A stretch of DNA of 41,213 bases from Elusimicrobiota bacterium. Its GTDB lineage: Bacteria; Elusimicrobiota; Elusimicrobia; UBA1565; UBA9628. Both the position numbers and the translations under genes were made by a program. Positions within the stretch are counted from its first letter, which is position 1. Every line of letters begins with the position of its first letter. Shown in pieces: positions 31,097-39,013 of this stretch. The notes below the pieces were generated by a model. That model searched no databases, was not told the origin of the DNA, and saw only the letters and a list, made by a program, of their open reading frames with translations. The stretch covers positions 1 through 41,213 of the forward strand of contig DAIDHI010000026.1 of assembly GCA_027452025.1 (NCBI GenBank), read 5' to 3'.

Positions 31097-31750
31097 CTAC
31101 TGGGAATCGTCGGCGGCCAGGCGCAGCGCGCGGGCCAGCGGGGAGGAGGAGAGCCCCTTGGCGCACAGGCGCGCGAAGGTTTGGCGGGCCTGCGCGGCGC
31201 TGGCGCGGCCCGTCGCGATCTCCGCCGCCAGGTTGAGCGCGAGGATGTTCGAGGCCTCGGAGTCGCCGCGCGCCGTCAGCTCCCGGCGGGTGCGGTCGGC
31301 GAGCAGGCTGCCGTCGAAGGCGGCCAAGTCGCCGAATTTGGCGACCGGAACGGCGTAGGATACCGTTTCCTCGAGCCAGTCGTTGTGGGGCGCGGGGAAG
31401 CGATGGACGGCGGCGTCCTGGCGCACGACGACGCGCGCCCAAGGGCTGCGATGATGCCAATAGAGGGCCCGCGGGGTCACCGCGTCGGGCGGGCCGTAGC
31501 GCTTCATCATCTGCCGCGCCAGGCGCGCCGGGTCGTCTTCCCAGTGCGCGATCACGGTCTCGGCGCGAAGCCTCACGCCCGGCGGGGGCACGTAAGGGTC
31601 GGTGTCGGCGGAGGCGTCCAGATCGTCGGGCATCCAGTCGCCGCCGCCGACCTCGGGCGCGGAGAGCTCGTGTCCCCGCGCCGCGGTTGCGGCGCACACC
31701 GCCGCGCAGGCCAGCCACAGGATCATCGTCGCGCGGCGGTGTGCGGTCAT
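31097..31750 (-). CDS. Secreted protein, paralogue of the upstream gene
   Basis: A 217-residue exported protein of unknown family. The signal peptide spans about 1-26 (cleavage near ARG-HE). From about 65 on it aligns with its upstream neighbour: RYGPPDAV versus KYGQPAEV, SPWARVVV versus GPWKQTVV, VPVAKFGDLAAFDGSL versus VPLDKYNDLARFDGSL, NILALNLAAEI versus NFLALNLANDI. GGAGAC precedes the ATG, 13 bases after the upstream stop. The pair is a tandem duplication with a shared core of about 130 residues; it differs by lacking the Pro/Gln-rich tail of the other copy. Confidence 0.78.
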   Translation of the reverse strand: MTAHRRATMILWLACAAVCAATAARGHELSAPEVGGGDWMPDDLDASADTDPYVPPPGVRLRAETVIAHWEDDPARLARQMMKRYGPPDAVTPRALYWHHRSPWARVVVRQDAAVHRFPAPHNDWLEETVSYAVPVAKFGDLAAFDGSLLADRTRRELTARGDSEASNILALNLAAEIATGRASAAQARQTFARLCAKGLSSSPLARALRLAADDSQ

Positions 31751-31763
31751 GTCGCGTCTCCGG

Positions 31764-32567
31764 TCAATACGGGCTCGGCGGGGCGGCCGGCTGCTGGCTC
31801 GGCTGCGGCTGGTTGCCGGGCACGCCCGGCTGAGTGCCGGTCTCGCCGGTGCCGGGCAGGCTGACGATCGGATGGTCGGCGTCGGCTTGGCTGGCCTTCA
31901 TGGCCCTGAAGAGCAGGCCCTCCGTATAGGGGCTGGTCTTGCCCGTCATGGCCAGGGCGGCCGTCTTGCCGTAGAAGCGCCGCGCCTCATCCACCGTCTT
32001 GTTGCCGCGCACGATGTCGTTGGCGAGGTTGAGCGCCAGGAAGTTCATGTCCTCGCGGTCGGAGCTCGAGGAGAGCGTCCCGGCCGTGCGGCTGGCGGTG
32101 AGGCTTCCGTCGAAGCGCGCGAGGTCGTTGTACTTGTCGAGCGGCACGCGGTAGTTGATCGTCTGCGCGAGGACGTCGAGATGCCGCAGGGGGAAGTTGT
32201 GCTCGATGCCGTCGCGGTAGACCACGGTCTGCTTCCAGGGCCCGTTGTCCTTCCAGACCAGGAAGGAGTCGGACACCTCCGCGGGCTGGCCGTACTTGTC
32301 GATCATCGCCTTGGCCACCTTGTTGGACAGGTCGGGCCAGCTGGAGATGACGGACTCGGCGGTCTGATTGCCGGAAGGCTCGGCGACGGCCGGCTGGTTG
32401 GCGGCCTGGCCCCCCGTGACTTCTCCGGTCGACGTCGACGTCGCCTGATCGGCGCCCGCCTCGGCCGCGCCGCTCTTGCTGCCGCTGGCGGGAGCCGCGA
32501 TGACGAAGGCCAGCAAGCCTAGCCCGGCGATGCACGTGACCACGGCTCTTCCGAAGTTGTCTTTCAT
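31764..32567 (-). CDS. Secreted protein with Pro-rich tail, paralogue of the downstream gene
   Basis: A 267-residue exported protein of unknown family. Signal peptide about 1-28, a Ser/Thr/Gly/Ala-rich linker (29-75), the shared core (about 75-215) with WKDNGPWKQTVVYRDGIEHN, VPLDKYNDLARFDGSL and NFLALNLANDIVRG, and a Pro/Gln/Gly-rich tail after about 235. The ATG has a perfect AAGGAGGG and a TAAAAT box about 30 bases upstream (32597-32602), so this is the first gene of the pair. Low-complexity flanks around a conserved core suggest an envelope or extracellular protein. Confidence 0.78.
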   Translation of the reverse strand: MKDNFGRAVVTCIAGLGLLAFVIAAPASGSKSGAAEAGADQATSTSTGEVTGGQAANQPAVAEPSGNQTAESVISSWPDLSNKVAKAMIDKYGQPAEVSDSFLVWKDNGPWKQTVVYRDGIEHNFPLRHLDVLAQTINYRVPLDKYNDLARFDGSLTASRTAGTLSSSSDREDMNFLALNLANDIVRGNKTVDEARRFYGKTAALAMTGKTSPYTEGLLFRAMKASQADADHPIVSLPGTGETGTQPGVPGNQPQPSQQPAAPPSPY

Positions 32568-32596
32568 GGTCCCTCCTTGTGCGGCGGATACAGACC

Positions 32597-32602
32597 ATTT
32601 TA
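32597..32602 (-). promoter_or_regulatory. -10 box TAAAAT of the paralogous secreted gene pair
   Basis: TAAAAT on the minus strand with a leader of about 20-25 bases that contains AAGGAGGG. No clear -35. Confidence 0.45.
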
Positions 32603-32652
32603 GGCCTCGGGCGGCGTTGGCCCTATGGCGCGGGGGTAAAAGGTCCTTGACG

Positions 32653-33276
32653 CTAGGAGCGCGACAAGACCAGGCAGACCTGGCCGCGCCCCGGCAAGAG
32701 CACGGAAATCTCGTCGCCCGAGGGCGAGAGCGCGGCCGGGTCGCAGGCGGCGCGGGTAAAGACCCACTGGGCGCTCTCGGCCGTGTCGGCGCCCACGAGG
32801 GCGGGGTCGAGCATCTTGTCGATGATCGTGTGGTGATCCGCAAGCGCCGGCAGCTCCTCGGCCACGAACCAGTCCCAGGCGCCGGTCTTGGGAAAGCTGC
32901 GGCGCACGTAGCCGGAGGCGTTCGCGATGCGCCCGGTCGCGATCCACTGCAGCCAGTTGCGCCGCGCGGGGTCTAGGAAGGCGAAAGGGCTTGCGGGCGG
33001 CTCGTAGTAGGCCAGCTCCTGGGTGTGGTAGAGCACGGCCACGGGCCGCCGCGAGCCGGGGGCGAAAAGTATATGGCCGTGGTCGAAGTCGCGCTCGTCG
33101 CCGAGATGGCGGAAGTCCTTGAGGTAGGCGAAATCGACGAACTGCTGGAGCAGCCGCTGCAAGAGCGGCTTGGTCACGGCGGGGGGAAGCGCGAGAGAGC
33201 GGAAGGCCGGCGGGGACGGCGGCCGGGCGGCGGAGGAACCGGCGCAGAGCGTCAACACCAGGAGCCAGACGGGCAC
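32653..33276 (-). CDS. Secreted protein of unknown function
   Basis: A 207-residue protein with a signal peptide (about 1-17) starting at a GTG. I do not recognise the family. Notable features are aromatic-rich stretches YHTQELAYYEPP and RRNWLQWIATGRIANASGYV, an Asp/His-rich segment GDERDFDHGHILF, and PKTGAWDWFVAEELP. It ends 85 bases before the paralogous pair on the same strand, which has its own promoter, so operon membership is uncertain. Divergent from the antiporter gene. Confidence 0.7.
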   Translation of the reverse strand: MPVWLLVLTLCAGSSAARPPSPPAFRSLALPPAVTKPLLQRLLQQFVDFAYLKDFRHLGDERDFDHGHILFAPGSRRPVAVLYHTQELAYYEPPASPFAFLDPARRNWLQWIATGRIANASGYVRRSFPKTGAWDWFVAEELPALADHHTIIDKMLDPALVGADTAESAQWVFTRAACDPAALSPSGDEISVLLPGRGQVCLVLSRS

Positions 33277-33388
33277 CCCAAATAGTCGCTTTTCGATGTT
33301 ACGACGCCGTTAAAGGAGAAAAAATGGTGGGCCCAAAGACCGCCGCCGGGTAGGACCTGGGGCTCATCCTGGGGCGAGGCAGGCCTGG

Positions 33389-33394
33389 TAAGAT
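33389..33394 (+). promoter_or_regulatory. -10 box TAAGAT of the antiporter operon
   Basis: TAAGAT ends one base before an ATG (33396) and seven bases before a second in-frame ATG (33402). The standard -10 to start-site distance favours the second ATG and a leaderless message. Confidence 0.45.
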
Positions 33395-33401
33395 CATGAC
33401 G

Positions 33402-34748
33402 ATGCCCGACGAGCTGCCCGTGCACGGCCCGGCCTACCGGCGCCGGCGCTTCCTTAATTGGTTTCCCTTGGGCGTGACCTACGCGGCCTTCTACATGGGG
33501 CGCTACAACCTCAACGTGTCCTCCACCGAGCTCATGACCCGCTTCGCCCTCTCCAAGGCCCAGTTCGGCCTCATCGCCACCTGCGGCTTCTGGACCTACG
33601 CCCTGGCCGTCATCTTCAACGGCCCGATGGCCGACCGCTTCGGCGGCAAGCGGGCGATCCTCATCGCCGCGCTCGGCACCGCCGCCGTCAACGGGGCGAT
33701 CGGCCTGCTCTTTTTCAACGGCTGGGCGACCAAGGTCCTTTTGGGCATGAGCCTGCTCTACGCCGTCAACCAATACTTCCAGTCCTTCGGCGCTCTCTCC
33801 ATCGTCAAGGTCAACGCCCCGTGGTTCCACGTCAAGGAGCGCGGGGTCTTCGGCGGCATCTTCGGCATCATGATCTCCTGCGGCTACTTCCTGGCCATGA
33901 CGGTGGGCGGCTGGATCTTGGCCTACCTTCCTTGGTACTGCGTGTTCCTGATCCCGTCCGCGCTGATCGTCGCGCTCTTCGCCGTGGACAAAGTCCTCGT
34001 CGCCGACACGCCCGAGAAGGCCGGCTATCCCGCCTTCGCCACCGGCGACGCCACGAGCGGCCGCGCCGACGAGCATGAGCCCGTGGACATGGGCTACCTG
34101 CTCAAAAACGTCTTCACCAACCGCATCATCCTGACCCTCATCGCCGCCGAGTTCTGCACGGGCTTCGTGCGTCAGGGCCTGATGCTTTGGTTCGTGCCAT
34201 TCCTCAAGGAGGTCTGGCAGGTCCAGCACGGCACGACCTTGTTCTCCGTCGCCACCTCGGGCATCACCCTGGGCGGGATCGTCGGCGGGCTTTTGTGCGG
34301 CTGGCTCTCGGACCGGATGTTCCAGTCGCGCCGGCCGCCGGTGGCCTTCCTCTTCTACCTCGGCCAGATCGGCTCCTTGTACTGGCTCGGGCACGCGCAG
34401 TCCGCCCACGTCGCGGCCTTTTTGATCGGCTTCAACTGCCTCTGGATCTTCGGCGTCCACGGCATGCTCTCGGGCACGGCGTCGATGGACTTCGGCGGCG
34501 CCAAGGCCGCGGCCACCGTGGCGGGCCTGCTCGACGGCGTGCAGTACCTCGCCTCCGGCCTGACCGGAGTCCTGCTCGGAGCCGTCCTCGACCGCTTCGG
34601 CTGGGGCGCGTGGACCTATCTGCTCATGCCCTTCTCGCTCTTCGGCGCGATCCTCATGACGACGCTCTGGTCGGCCACGCCGGGAAACACGAAAGCGACC
34701 GTCCCGGCCGCGGCGGCGCCCGAGCCGGCTCTGACGGAGGCCGCGTGA
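33402..34748 (+). CDS. MFS transporter, organophosphate:phosphate antiporter (GlpT/UhpT-like)
   Basis: Twelve-segment inner-membrane transporter of 448 residues, of the OPA family that exchanges sugar phosphates or glycerol-3-phosphate for phosphate. Family marks include FYMGRYNLNVSS in the first helix region, the loop ADRFGGKRAI between helices 2 and 3, and the matching loop CGWLSDRMFQSRRPP in the second half. Substrate cannot be assigned. The second ATG (33402) is chosen from the position of the -10 box. Its stop overlaps the GTG of a HAD-family gene (GTGA), suggesting import of a phosphorylated compound followed by its hydrolysis. Confidence 0.85.
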   Translation: MPDELPVHGPAYRRRRFLNWFPLGVTYAAFYMGRYNLNVSSTELMTRFALSKAQFGLIATCGFWTYALAVIFNGPMADRFGGKRAILIAALGTAAVNGAIGLLFFNGWATKVLLGMSLLYAVNQYFQSFGALSIVKVNAPWFHVKERGVFGGIFGIMISCGYFLAMTVGGWILAYLPWYCVFLIPSALIVALFAVDKVLVADTPEKAGYPAFATGDATSGRADEHEPVDMGYLLKNVFTNRIILTLIAAEFCTGFVRQGLMLWFVPFLKEVWQVQHGTTLFSVATSGITLGGIVGGLLCGWLSDRMFQSRRPPVAFLFYLGQIGSLYWLGHAQSAHVAAFLIGFNCLWIFGVHGMLSGTASMDFGGAKAAATVAGLLDGVQYLASGLTGVLLGAVLDRFGWGAWTYLLMPFSLFGAILMTTLWSATPGNTKATVPAAAAPEPALTEAA

Positions 34749-35431
34749 CGGCGGCCGTGGGCGGCGTGCTCGAGGGCCTGCTCGACGACGTGGCCCGGGT
34801 CCGGGGCGCGCGGCCCCTCGTCGTCATGGACCTCGACGACACGCTCTTGTCCACCGACGCGCGGCACCTGAGGATCCTGCGCGAGTTCGGCCTCGAAGGC
34901 GTGGGGCCGCAGGCGCTTCGCTATTCGATTACCGACACCGCCCGCGCGGGCGGCCTGCAGGACGCCGCCGAGCTCTCCCGCCTGCGCGAATTTTGGTTCT
35001 CGCGCTTCTTTCGCAACGAATATCTGCTCGCCGACGAGCCCGTGCCCGGCGCGCCCGCCTACTGCCGCGAGCTCGTCGCGCGCGGCGCCGAGCTCGTGTA
35101 TTTGACCGGCCGCGACGAGACGATGCGCGCGGGGACCGAGGAGTCGCTCGCGCGCCACGGCTTCCCGCCGTCCGGACGGCCGGGCGCCCGGCTCATCCTC
35201 AAGCCCCGCTTCGACACGCCCGATCTGGAATACAAGACGCAGAGCCTGCGCCTGCTGGAGGCCTCGGGCCGCGTCGCCGGCGTCTTCGAAAACGAGCCCG
35301 CGCACGTCAACCTCTTCGTCGCGGCCTTCCCCGAGGCCCGCAGCGTCTTCGTCGACACCAAGCACTCGGGCCGGCCGATCGCGCCGCACCCGTCGGTGCC
35401 CTGGATTCGGGACTTCCGGAGGGCGGCGTGA
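34745..35431 (+). CDS. HAD-superfamily hydrolase, probable phosphatase
   Basis: Cytoplasmic 228-residue HAD-fold protein. Motif I is VVMDLDDTLLSTD with nucleophile Asp29 and Asp31, motif II YLTGRDE, motif III Lys in ILKPRFD, and motif IV FENEPAHVNLF with an acidic residue pair. The layout resembles HAD class III phosphatases. The GTG start overlaps the transporter stop and its own stop overlaps the next GTG, so three genes form a tightly coupled unit. A phosphosugar or phospholipid head-group substrate would fit the transporter, but that is inference. Confidence 0.8.
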   Translation: MTAAVGGVLEGLLDDVARVRGARPLVVMDLDDTLLSTDARHLRILREFGLEGVGPQALRYSITDTARAGGLQDAAELSRLREFWFSRFFRNEYLLADEPVPGAPAYCRELVARGAELVYLTGRDETMRAGTEESLARHGFPPSGRPGARLILKPRFDTPDLEYKTQSLRLLEASGRVAGVFENEPAHVNLFVAAFPEARSVFVDTKHSGRPIAPHPSVPWIRDFRRAA

Positions 35432-36351
35432 GGAGCGCGTTGGCGGCGCTGCTGCTGCTCGGGCCGCTTCGCGCGCGCGCGGCGGATTTCGCCGACCTGA
35501 CCGCCGCCGGCGCGCCGGCGGCGCTGCTGCGGGATTTGCGCCAGAGCGCCGCCAAGGCCGCCGACGTCGCCGGCCGCCCCGTCTCCTATCCCGTCGTCGC
35601 GCGCGTGACGCTGGGCTCGGACGGCGATTTCCTGCGCACCGGCGTCACCTTTCCGCTGAAGGACGGCCGGCTGGTCCACGTCAGCGGCAACAAGGATCAG
35701 AGCGAGGGCCTGCGCGACGGCTACTTCCTCAGCTTCCTGGCCGACGGGGCCTCCCAGCCCGTCTGGGTCTCGCCGGACAACAAGAAGCCCGTCGCCTTCT
35801 CCATCGAGGGCGAGCGATACACGGTGATCATCCTCACGGGCGGCATCGGGCTCTTGCACCTCGTCAACGACATCAAGCTCCTGCGCCACCCCGAGGCCAT
35901 CCGCATCCGCATCGAGCGGGTGGGAGACGGGAGTTTCCACCGCGAGTTCACCGTGGGCGAGCTCATCAACGCGATGAGCGAAACCGGCCGTCCCGTGACG
36001 CTGGGCCGGCAGGTCTACTACGCCTCTTATGTGCGGCAGATCAAGGAGATCAAGGGCGCCCCGCCTCCGGGCGCCGTCCAGCTGCTCGACAAGTTCGCCG
36101 TGCTGCTCCTTCCGAAGATGGAGCCCAAGAGGGACTCCAACGGCCGCCTCGCCTATAAGCTCGGCTGGGCCGACCGCCTTGCCTTCGACGCCGCCCAAGC
36201 CGAAGGCGTCGACGCCTCCGGCGCTCCGAGGATCGCGCGGGCGCAGGGTCAGGACGGCGACAACGGCGGCGGGGCCGGAGAGGCCTACGGCTTCCACCTC
36301 GACGACGGCCCGGCGGGCAAGACGCTGGTCGTCTACGACCTCACCCGCTGA
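35428..36351 (+). CDS. Secreted protein of unknown function
   Basis: A 307-residue protein starting at a GTG inside the HAD stop (GTGA). The signal peptide covers about 1-18 (cleavage near ARA-AD). I find no known motif. The middle part is rich in strands (PVSYPVVARVTLGSDGDF, VHVSGNKDQSEG, PVAFSIEGERYTVIILTGG), followed by a helix pair near 150-180 and a long Asp/Gly-rich segment before a final strand TLVVYDLT. Position in the transporter/HAD operon suggests an envelope role. Confidence 0.7.
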   Translation: MRSALAALLLLGPLRARAADFADLTAAGAPAALLRDLRQSAAKAADVAGRPVSYPVVARVTLGSDGDFLRTGVTFPLKDGRLVHVSGNKDQSEGLRDGYFLSFLADGASQPVWVSPDNKKPVAFSIEGERYTVIILTGGIGLLHLVNDIKLLRHPEAIRIRIERVGDGSFHREFTVGELINAMSETGRPVTLGRQVYYASYVRQIKEIKGAPPPGAVQLLDKFAVLLLPKMEPKRDSNGRLAYKLGWADRLAFDAAQAEGVDASGAPRIARAQGQDGDNGGGAGEAYGFHLDDGPAGKTLVVYDLTR

Positions 36352-36386
36352 CGGCTGATCGGCCGCCTCCCTGTGAGGCACCCGCC

Positions 36387-36415
36387 TTGACCCCGCGGCG
36401 GAAACCCGTTATTCT
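36387..36415 (+). promoter_or_regulatory. Promoter TTGACC-17-TATTCT of the transpeptidase pair
   Basis: -35 TTGACC (36387-36392), 17-base spacer, -10 TATTCT (36410-36415). The TTG start codon is eight bases after the -10, so the predicted mRNA begins at the start codon. Confidence 0.65.
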
Positions 36416-36423
36416 TAGGGCGC

Positions 36424-37194
36424 TTGGAGCCGCCGAAGAAAAACCTATATCCCGCTCTGCTGCTCGTCTGGCTGGGCGCCTTCGCTTTCGAGACGGCCGG
36501 CCTGGCCCACTGGTGGACGGCGCTGCGCTCGGCCGAGGATCGGCTGGAGGACCAAGCCGCGGGCTTGGAGGACTCGGCGGCCCGCATCCAAGCCATGGCG
36601 CGCGGCGCGCAGCGCGACATCGGGGAGGAAAAATACCTCGAGCAGCTGCCCAACCTCCTGCCCAAGGACAAGGGCTACGCGCGCACCGAGCGCGCCATCG
36701 CGGAGGAAGTGCGCGCGCTGCAGCGCAAGCTCGCGCCCCGCATCAAGGACAGCCTGCAGATCATCGTCGACGCCAAGGCCAACAAGCTCTACCTTAAAAA
36801 AGGCTTCAAGCTGCTCTGGGAGGCGGACTGCTCGGTGGGCCGGGGCCGGCGGCTTTACGACCGAAAGACCGGCCAGCGCTGGCACTTCGTGACCCCGCGC
36901 GGCGAGTTCCACGTGCTCAGCAAGGCGGTCAACCCCCTGTGGCGCAAGCCCGACTGGGCCTACGTCGAGGAAGGAAAGCCCGTCCCTCCGCCAAACGATC
37001 CCGCGCGCCTGGTCAAAGGCGAGCTGGGCGCCTATCTGCTCAACCTCGGCGACGGCTATCTCATCCACGGCACCAAGGACGAGAAGGTGCTCGGGCGGCC
37101 GGCCTCCCACGGCTGCGTCCGCCTGGGCGCCGATGACCTCAAGAAGCTCTATCAGACGGCGCCGGTGGGCACGAAGGTGTTCATCTTCTACTGA
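36424..37194 (+). CDS. L,D-transpeptidase (YkuD family), membrane-anchored
   Basis: Cell-wall enzyme that forms 3-3 peptide cross-links or attaches proteins to peptidoglycan. In 256 residues it has an N-terminal anchor (about 8-28), a coiled-coil stalk (about 35-105) and a YkuD domain (about 110-256) that begins LQIIVDAKANKLYL and contains the active site HGTKDEKVLGRPASHGCVRL: His215-Gly216, then Ser228-His229-Gly230-Cys231-Val-Arg233. The catalytic Cys is Cys231. The start is a TTG at 36424, the only start that keeps the anchor and matches the promoter. It overlaps the next gene by one base (TGATG). Confidence 0.9.
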   Translation: MEPPKKNLYPALLLVWLGAFAFETAGLAHWWTALRSAEDRLEDQAAGLEDSAARIQAMARGAQRDIGEEKYLEQLPNLLPKDKGYARTERAIAEEVRALQRKLAPRIKDSLQIIVDAKANKLYLKKGFKLLWEADCSVGRGRRLYDRKTGQRWHFVTPRGEFHVLSKAVNPLWRKPDWAYVEEGKPVPPPNDPARLVKGELGAYLLNLGDGYLIHGTKDEKVLGRPASHGCVRLGADDLKKLYQTAPVGTKVFIFY

Positions 37195-38009
37195 TGAAGC
37201 TCTCCCGCGAGTCCCTCAACCGGCTGGCCGGCCGCCTCTCGCAAAAGGCGCGCCCGGCGCTCGTCGTGGCCGCCGGAGCGCTGGTCCTGGCGGGGCTGCA
37301 GGCGGCGCGGCTGACGGCCCGCCGCCACGCCTTGGAGGCGCGCGCCGAGATACGCCGGCTCGACGAGCGCCTGCAGGACGCCCGCGAGGCGCTGGACGAA
37401 AACCAGTCGGCCGCCGAGACCCGCGCTCGGGAGCTTTCCCGCTTCAAGACGCAGGTGGCCAGGCTCACGGTCTCGCGCCGGGCGCTCTTCGAGGGCGGGC
37501 TCGAGATCGAGGAGGAAAAGCGCCTGCTCGAGAAGCAATGGGAGATCATGACGACGTATCTCCTCGTCGACGCGGAAAACCGCAAGATCCACGTGATGCG
37601 CGGCGAGCAGTCGCTGGAGACCTACCCCATCGCCTACGCTCCGCCGCAGCGCTTCGGTCAGACGAAGGCCGAGGGTCCTCCGCAGCTCACCGAGATCGTC
37701 TCCAAGGAGCGCTACGCCCACCCCGAGCGCGGCAAGGCCGAGGAGGTCGACGGGCAGCTGCACTGGACGCCGCCGCAGGTGGGCACCTCCAAGCGCGCCA
37801 GCGCCCTGGGCGAGTACGTGATGTTCACCAAAAGCGAGCTCATCCTCCACGGCCCGCCGCGCAAGGCCGCCGAGCACAAGGCCTTCGCCCACTTCTGCCT
37901 AGGCCTGAGCTTGCCGGTGGCCCGCCGCCTTTACGACGAGAGCTACATCGGCACCAAGATCCTGGTCAAGGGCGCGCCCAAAGAGGAACGCAGGCAAGTT
38001 CGCCGCTGA
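37194..38009 (+). CDS. Divergent L,D-transpeptidase-like protein with degenerate active site
   Basis: A 271-residue paralogue of the preceding protein with the same plan: anchor (about 20-38), coiled-coil (about 45-115) and a YkuD-like domain (about 118-262) starting TTYLLVDAENRKIHV. The motif corresponding to SHGCVRL is AHFCLGL: His233 and Cys235 remain, while Gly is Phe234 and Arg is Gly237. The upstream His-Gly (LILHGPP, His219) is kept. It may be an altered-specificity enzyme, a regulator or a structural partner of the active copy. Co-translated with it. Confidence 0.8.
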   Translation: MKLSRESLNRLAGRLSQKARPALVVAAGALVLAGLQAARLTARRHALEARAEIRRLDERLQDAREALDENQSAAETRARELSRFKTQVARLTVSRRALFEGGLEIEEEKRLLEKQWEIMTTYLLVDAENRKIHVMRGEQSLETYPIAYAPPQRFGQTKAEGPPQLTEIVSKERYAHPERGKAEEVDGQLHWTPPQVGTSKRASALGEYVMFTKSELILHGPPRKAAEHKAFAHFCLGLSLPVARRLYDESYIGTKILVKGAPKEERRQVRR

Positions 38010-38015
38010 AATGCC

Positions 38016-38045
38016 TTGCGCCGGCGTCGGGCCTTGCGCTAGAAT
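38016..38045 (+). promoter_or_regulatory. Promoter TTGCGC-18-TAGAAT of the beta-barrel gene
   Basis: -35 TTGCGC (38016-38021) and -10 TAGAAT (38040-38045). The nonamer GCCTTGCGC occurs at 38013 and 38031, period 18, the second copy abutting the -10. The leader carries AGGGGGA before the ATG at 38071. Confidence 0.5.
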
Positions 38046-38070
38046 CCCGTGACGATTTTAGGGGGAATCC

Positions 38071-38994
38071 ATGACGAGAATGCTTAAGCGGCTGGCGATG
38101 GTCTCGGCGGCGGCGCTGTTTTGGGCCGCTCAGGCGGGCGCCGTCGGCGTCGACGCCGGCGTCAAGGAGATCACCGGCTCCGACAGCTACAACGGCGTCA
38201 GCGCCTTCGGCCAGGTCAACGTCGACGACATCAGCCTGGAGCCGATGTATAACTCTTTTCACAGCAATTCGAGCCAGGGCACCTTCAACACCTACTCCAT
38301 GCGCCTGGGCTACGACACCAAGCTCTTCGGCATCGGCCTGACCGGCGGCACGACCCCCAGCGTCAACGGCTACAACAACAAGTTCGCCGGCGTCGACGCC
38401 ACGGTGAGCCTGTCGCCCACCGGCGAGGGCGCCCGCCAGCGCATCAACGGCCGCGAGCAGGCGGCGGGCCCCGCCGAGGGCCAGGGCTTGGCGCGCGTCG
38501 ACCTCGGAGCGGCCGCGACCTACATCTACCACACCGATCATCAGGGCAACCTCGGGCAGGATTTGACCAGCGCCGCCCACATGGGCCAGGCCGACATCAC
38601 CGGCTCGGCCGGCATCGCCATCCTCGAAAGCCTCTTCAGCGTCGACGTGACCAAGTCGCTCTACGAGCACAAGCCGGGCGGCTTCGACATGCTCGCGCCC
38701 CGCGTGGAGAACATCGTGGGCCTGGCCAACGTCGTGCAGGGCTATCCCAACACCAGCGTCAACGCCAAGGTCCTCTTCGGCACGCCCATCATCATCCCGA
38801 CGCCCCTGGTCAAGCCGTTCCTCCAATACACCCATACGACCTTCGAGGCCGGCGAGGCCAACTCCAACGCCTACTCGGCCGGCCTCGACGTCGAGCTCGG
38901 CATCCTCGAGGTGGCCGCGGCCTACGAGCGCTACGTGCAGGTGGGAACCGCGGACCACAACTTCGTCTCGGTCGGCGCCAACGTCCGCTTTTAG
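38071..38994 (+). CDS. Probable outer-membrane beta-barrel protein
   Basis: A 307-residue exported protein with a signal peptide (about 1-24, cleavage near AGA-VG). The rest shows alternating strand patterns with Gly and aromatic residues (YSMRLGYDTKLFGIGLTGG, VDLGAAATYIYH, VKPFLQYTHTTF, AYSAGLDVELG, FVSVGANVRF) and ends in a terminal Phe, the hallmark for BAM-dependent insertion of beta-barrels. A Gly/Gln/Ala-rich stretch around 125-145 is probably a surface loop. Function unknown. It supports a diderm envelope. Confidence 0.75.
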   Translation: MTRMLKRLAMVSAAALFWAAQAGAVGVDAGVKEITGSDSYNGVSAFGQVNVDDISLEPMYNSFHSNSSQGTFNTYSMRLGYDTKLFGIGLTGGTTPSVNGYNNKFAGVDATVSLSPTGEGARQRINGREQAAGPAEGQGLARVDLGAAATYIYHTDHQGNLGQDLTSAAHMGQADITGSAGIAILESLFSVDVTKSLYEHKPGGFDMLAPRVENIVGLANVVQGYPNTSVNAKVLFGTPIIIPTPLVKPFLQYTHTTFEAGEANSNAYSAGLDVELGILEVAAAYERYVQVGTADHNFVSVGANVRF

Positions 38995-39013
38995 CGCGAG
39001 AGAGGACCGGCCG

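Noticed and set aside
33396..33401. ATG at 33396 as the antiporter start
   Set aside because: It lies one base after the putative -10 box and would not be in the transcript; the in-frame ATG at 33402 fits better, with modest confidence.
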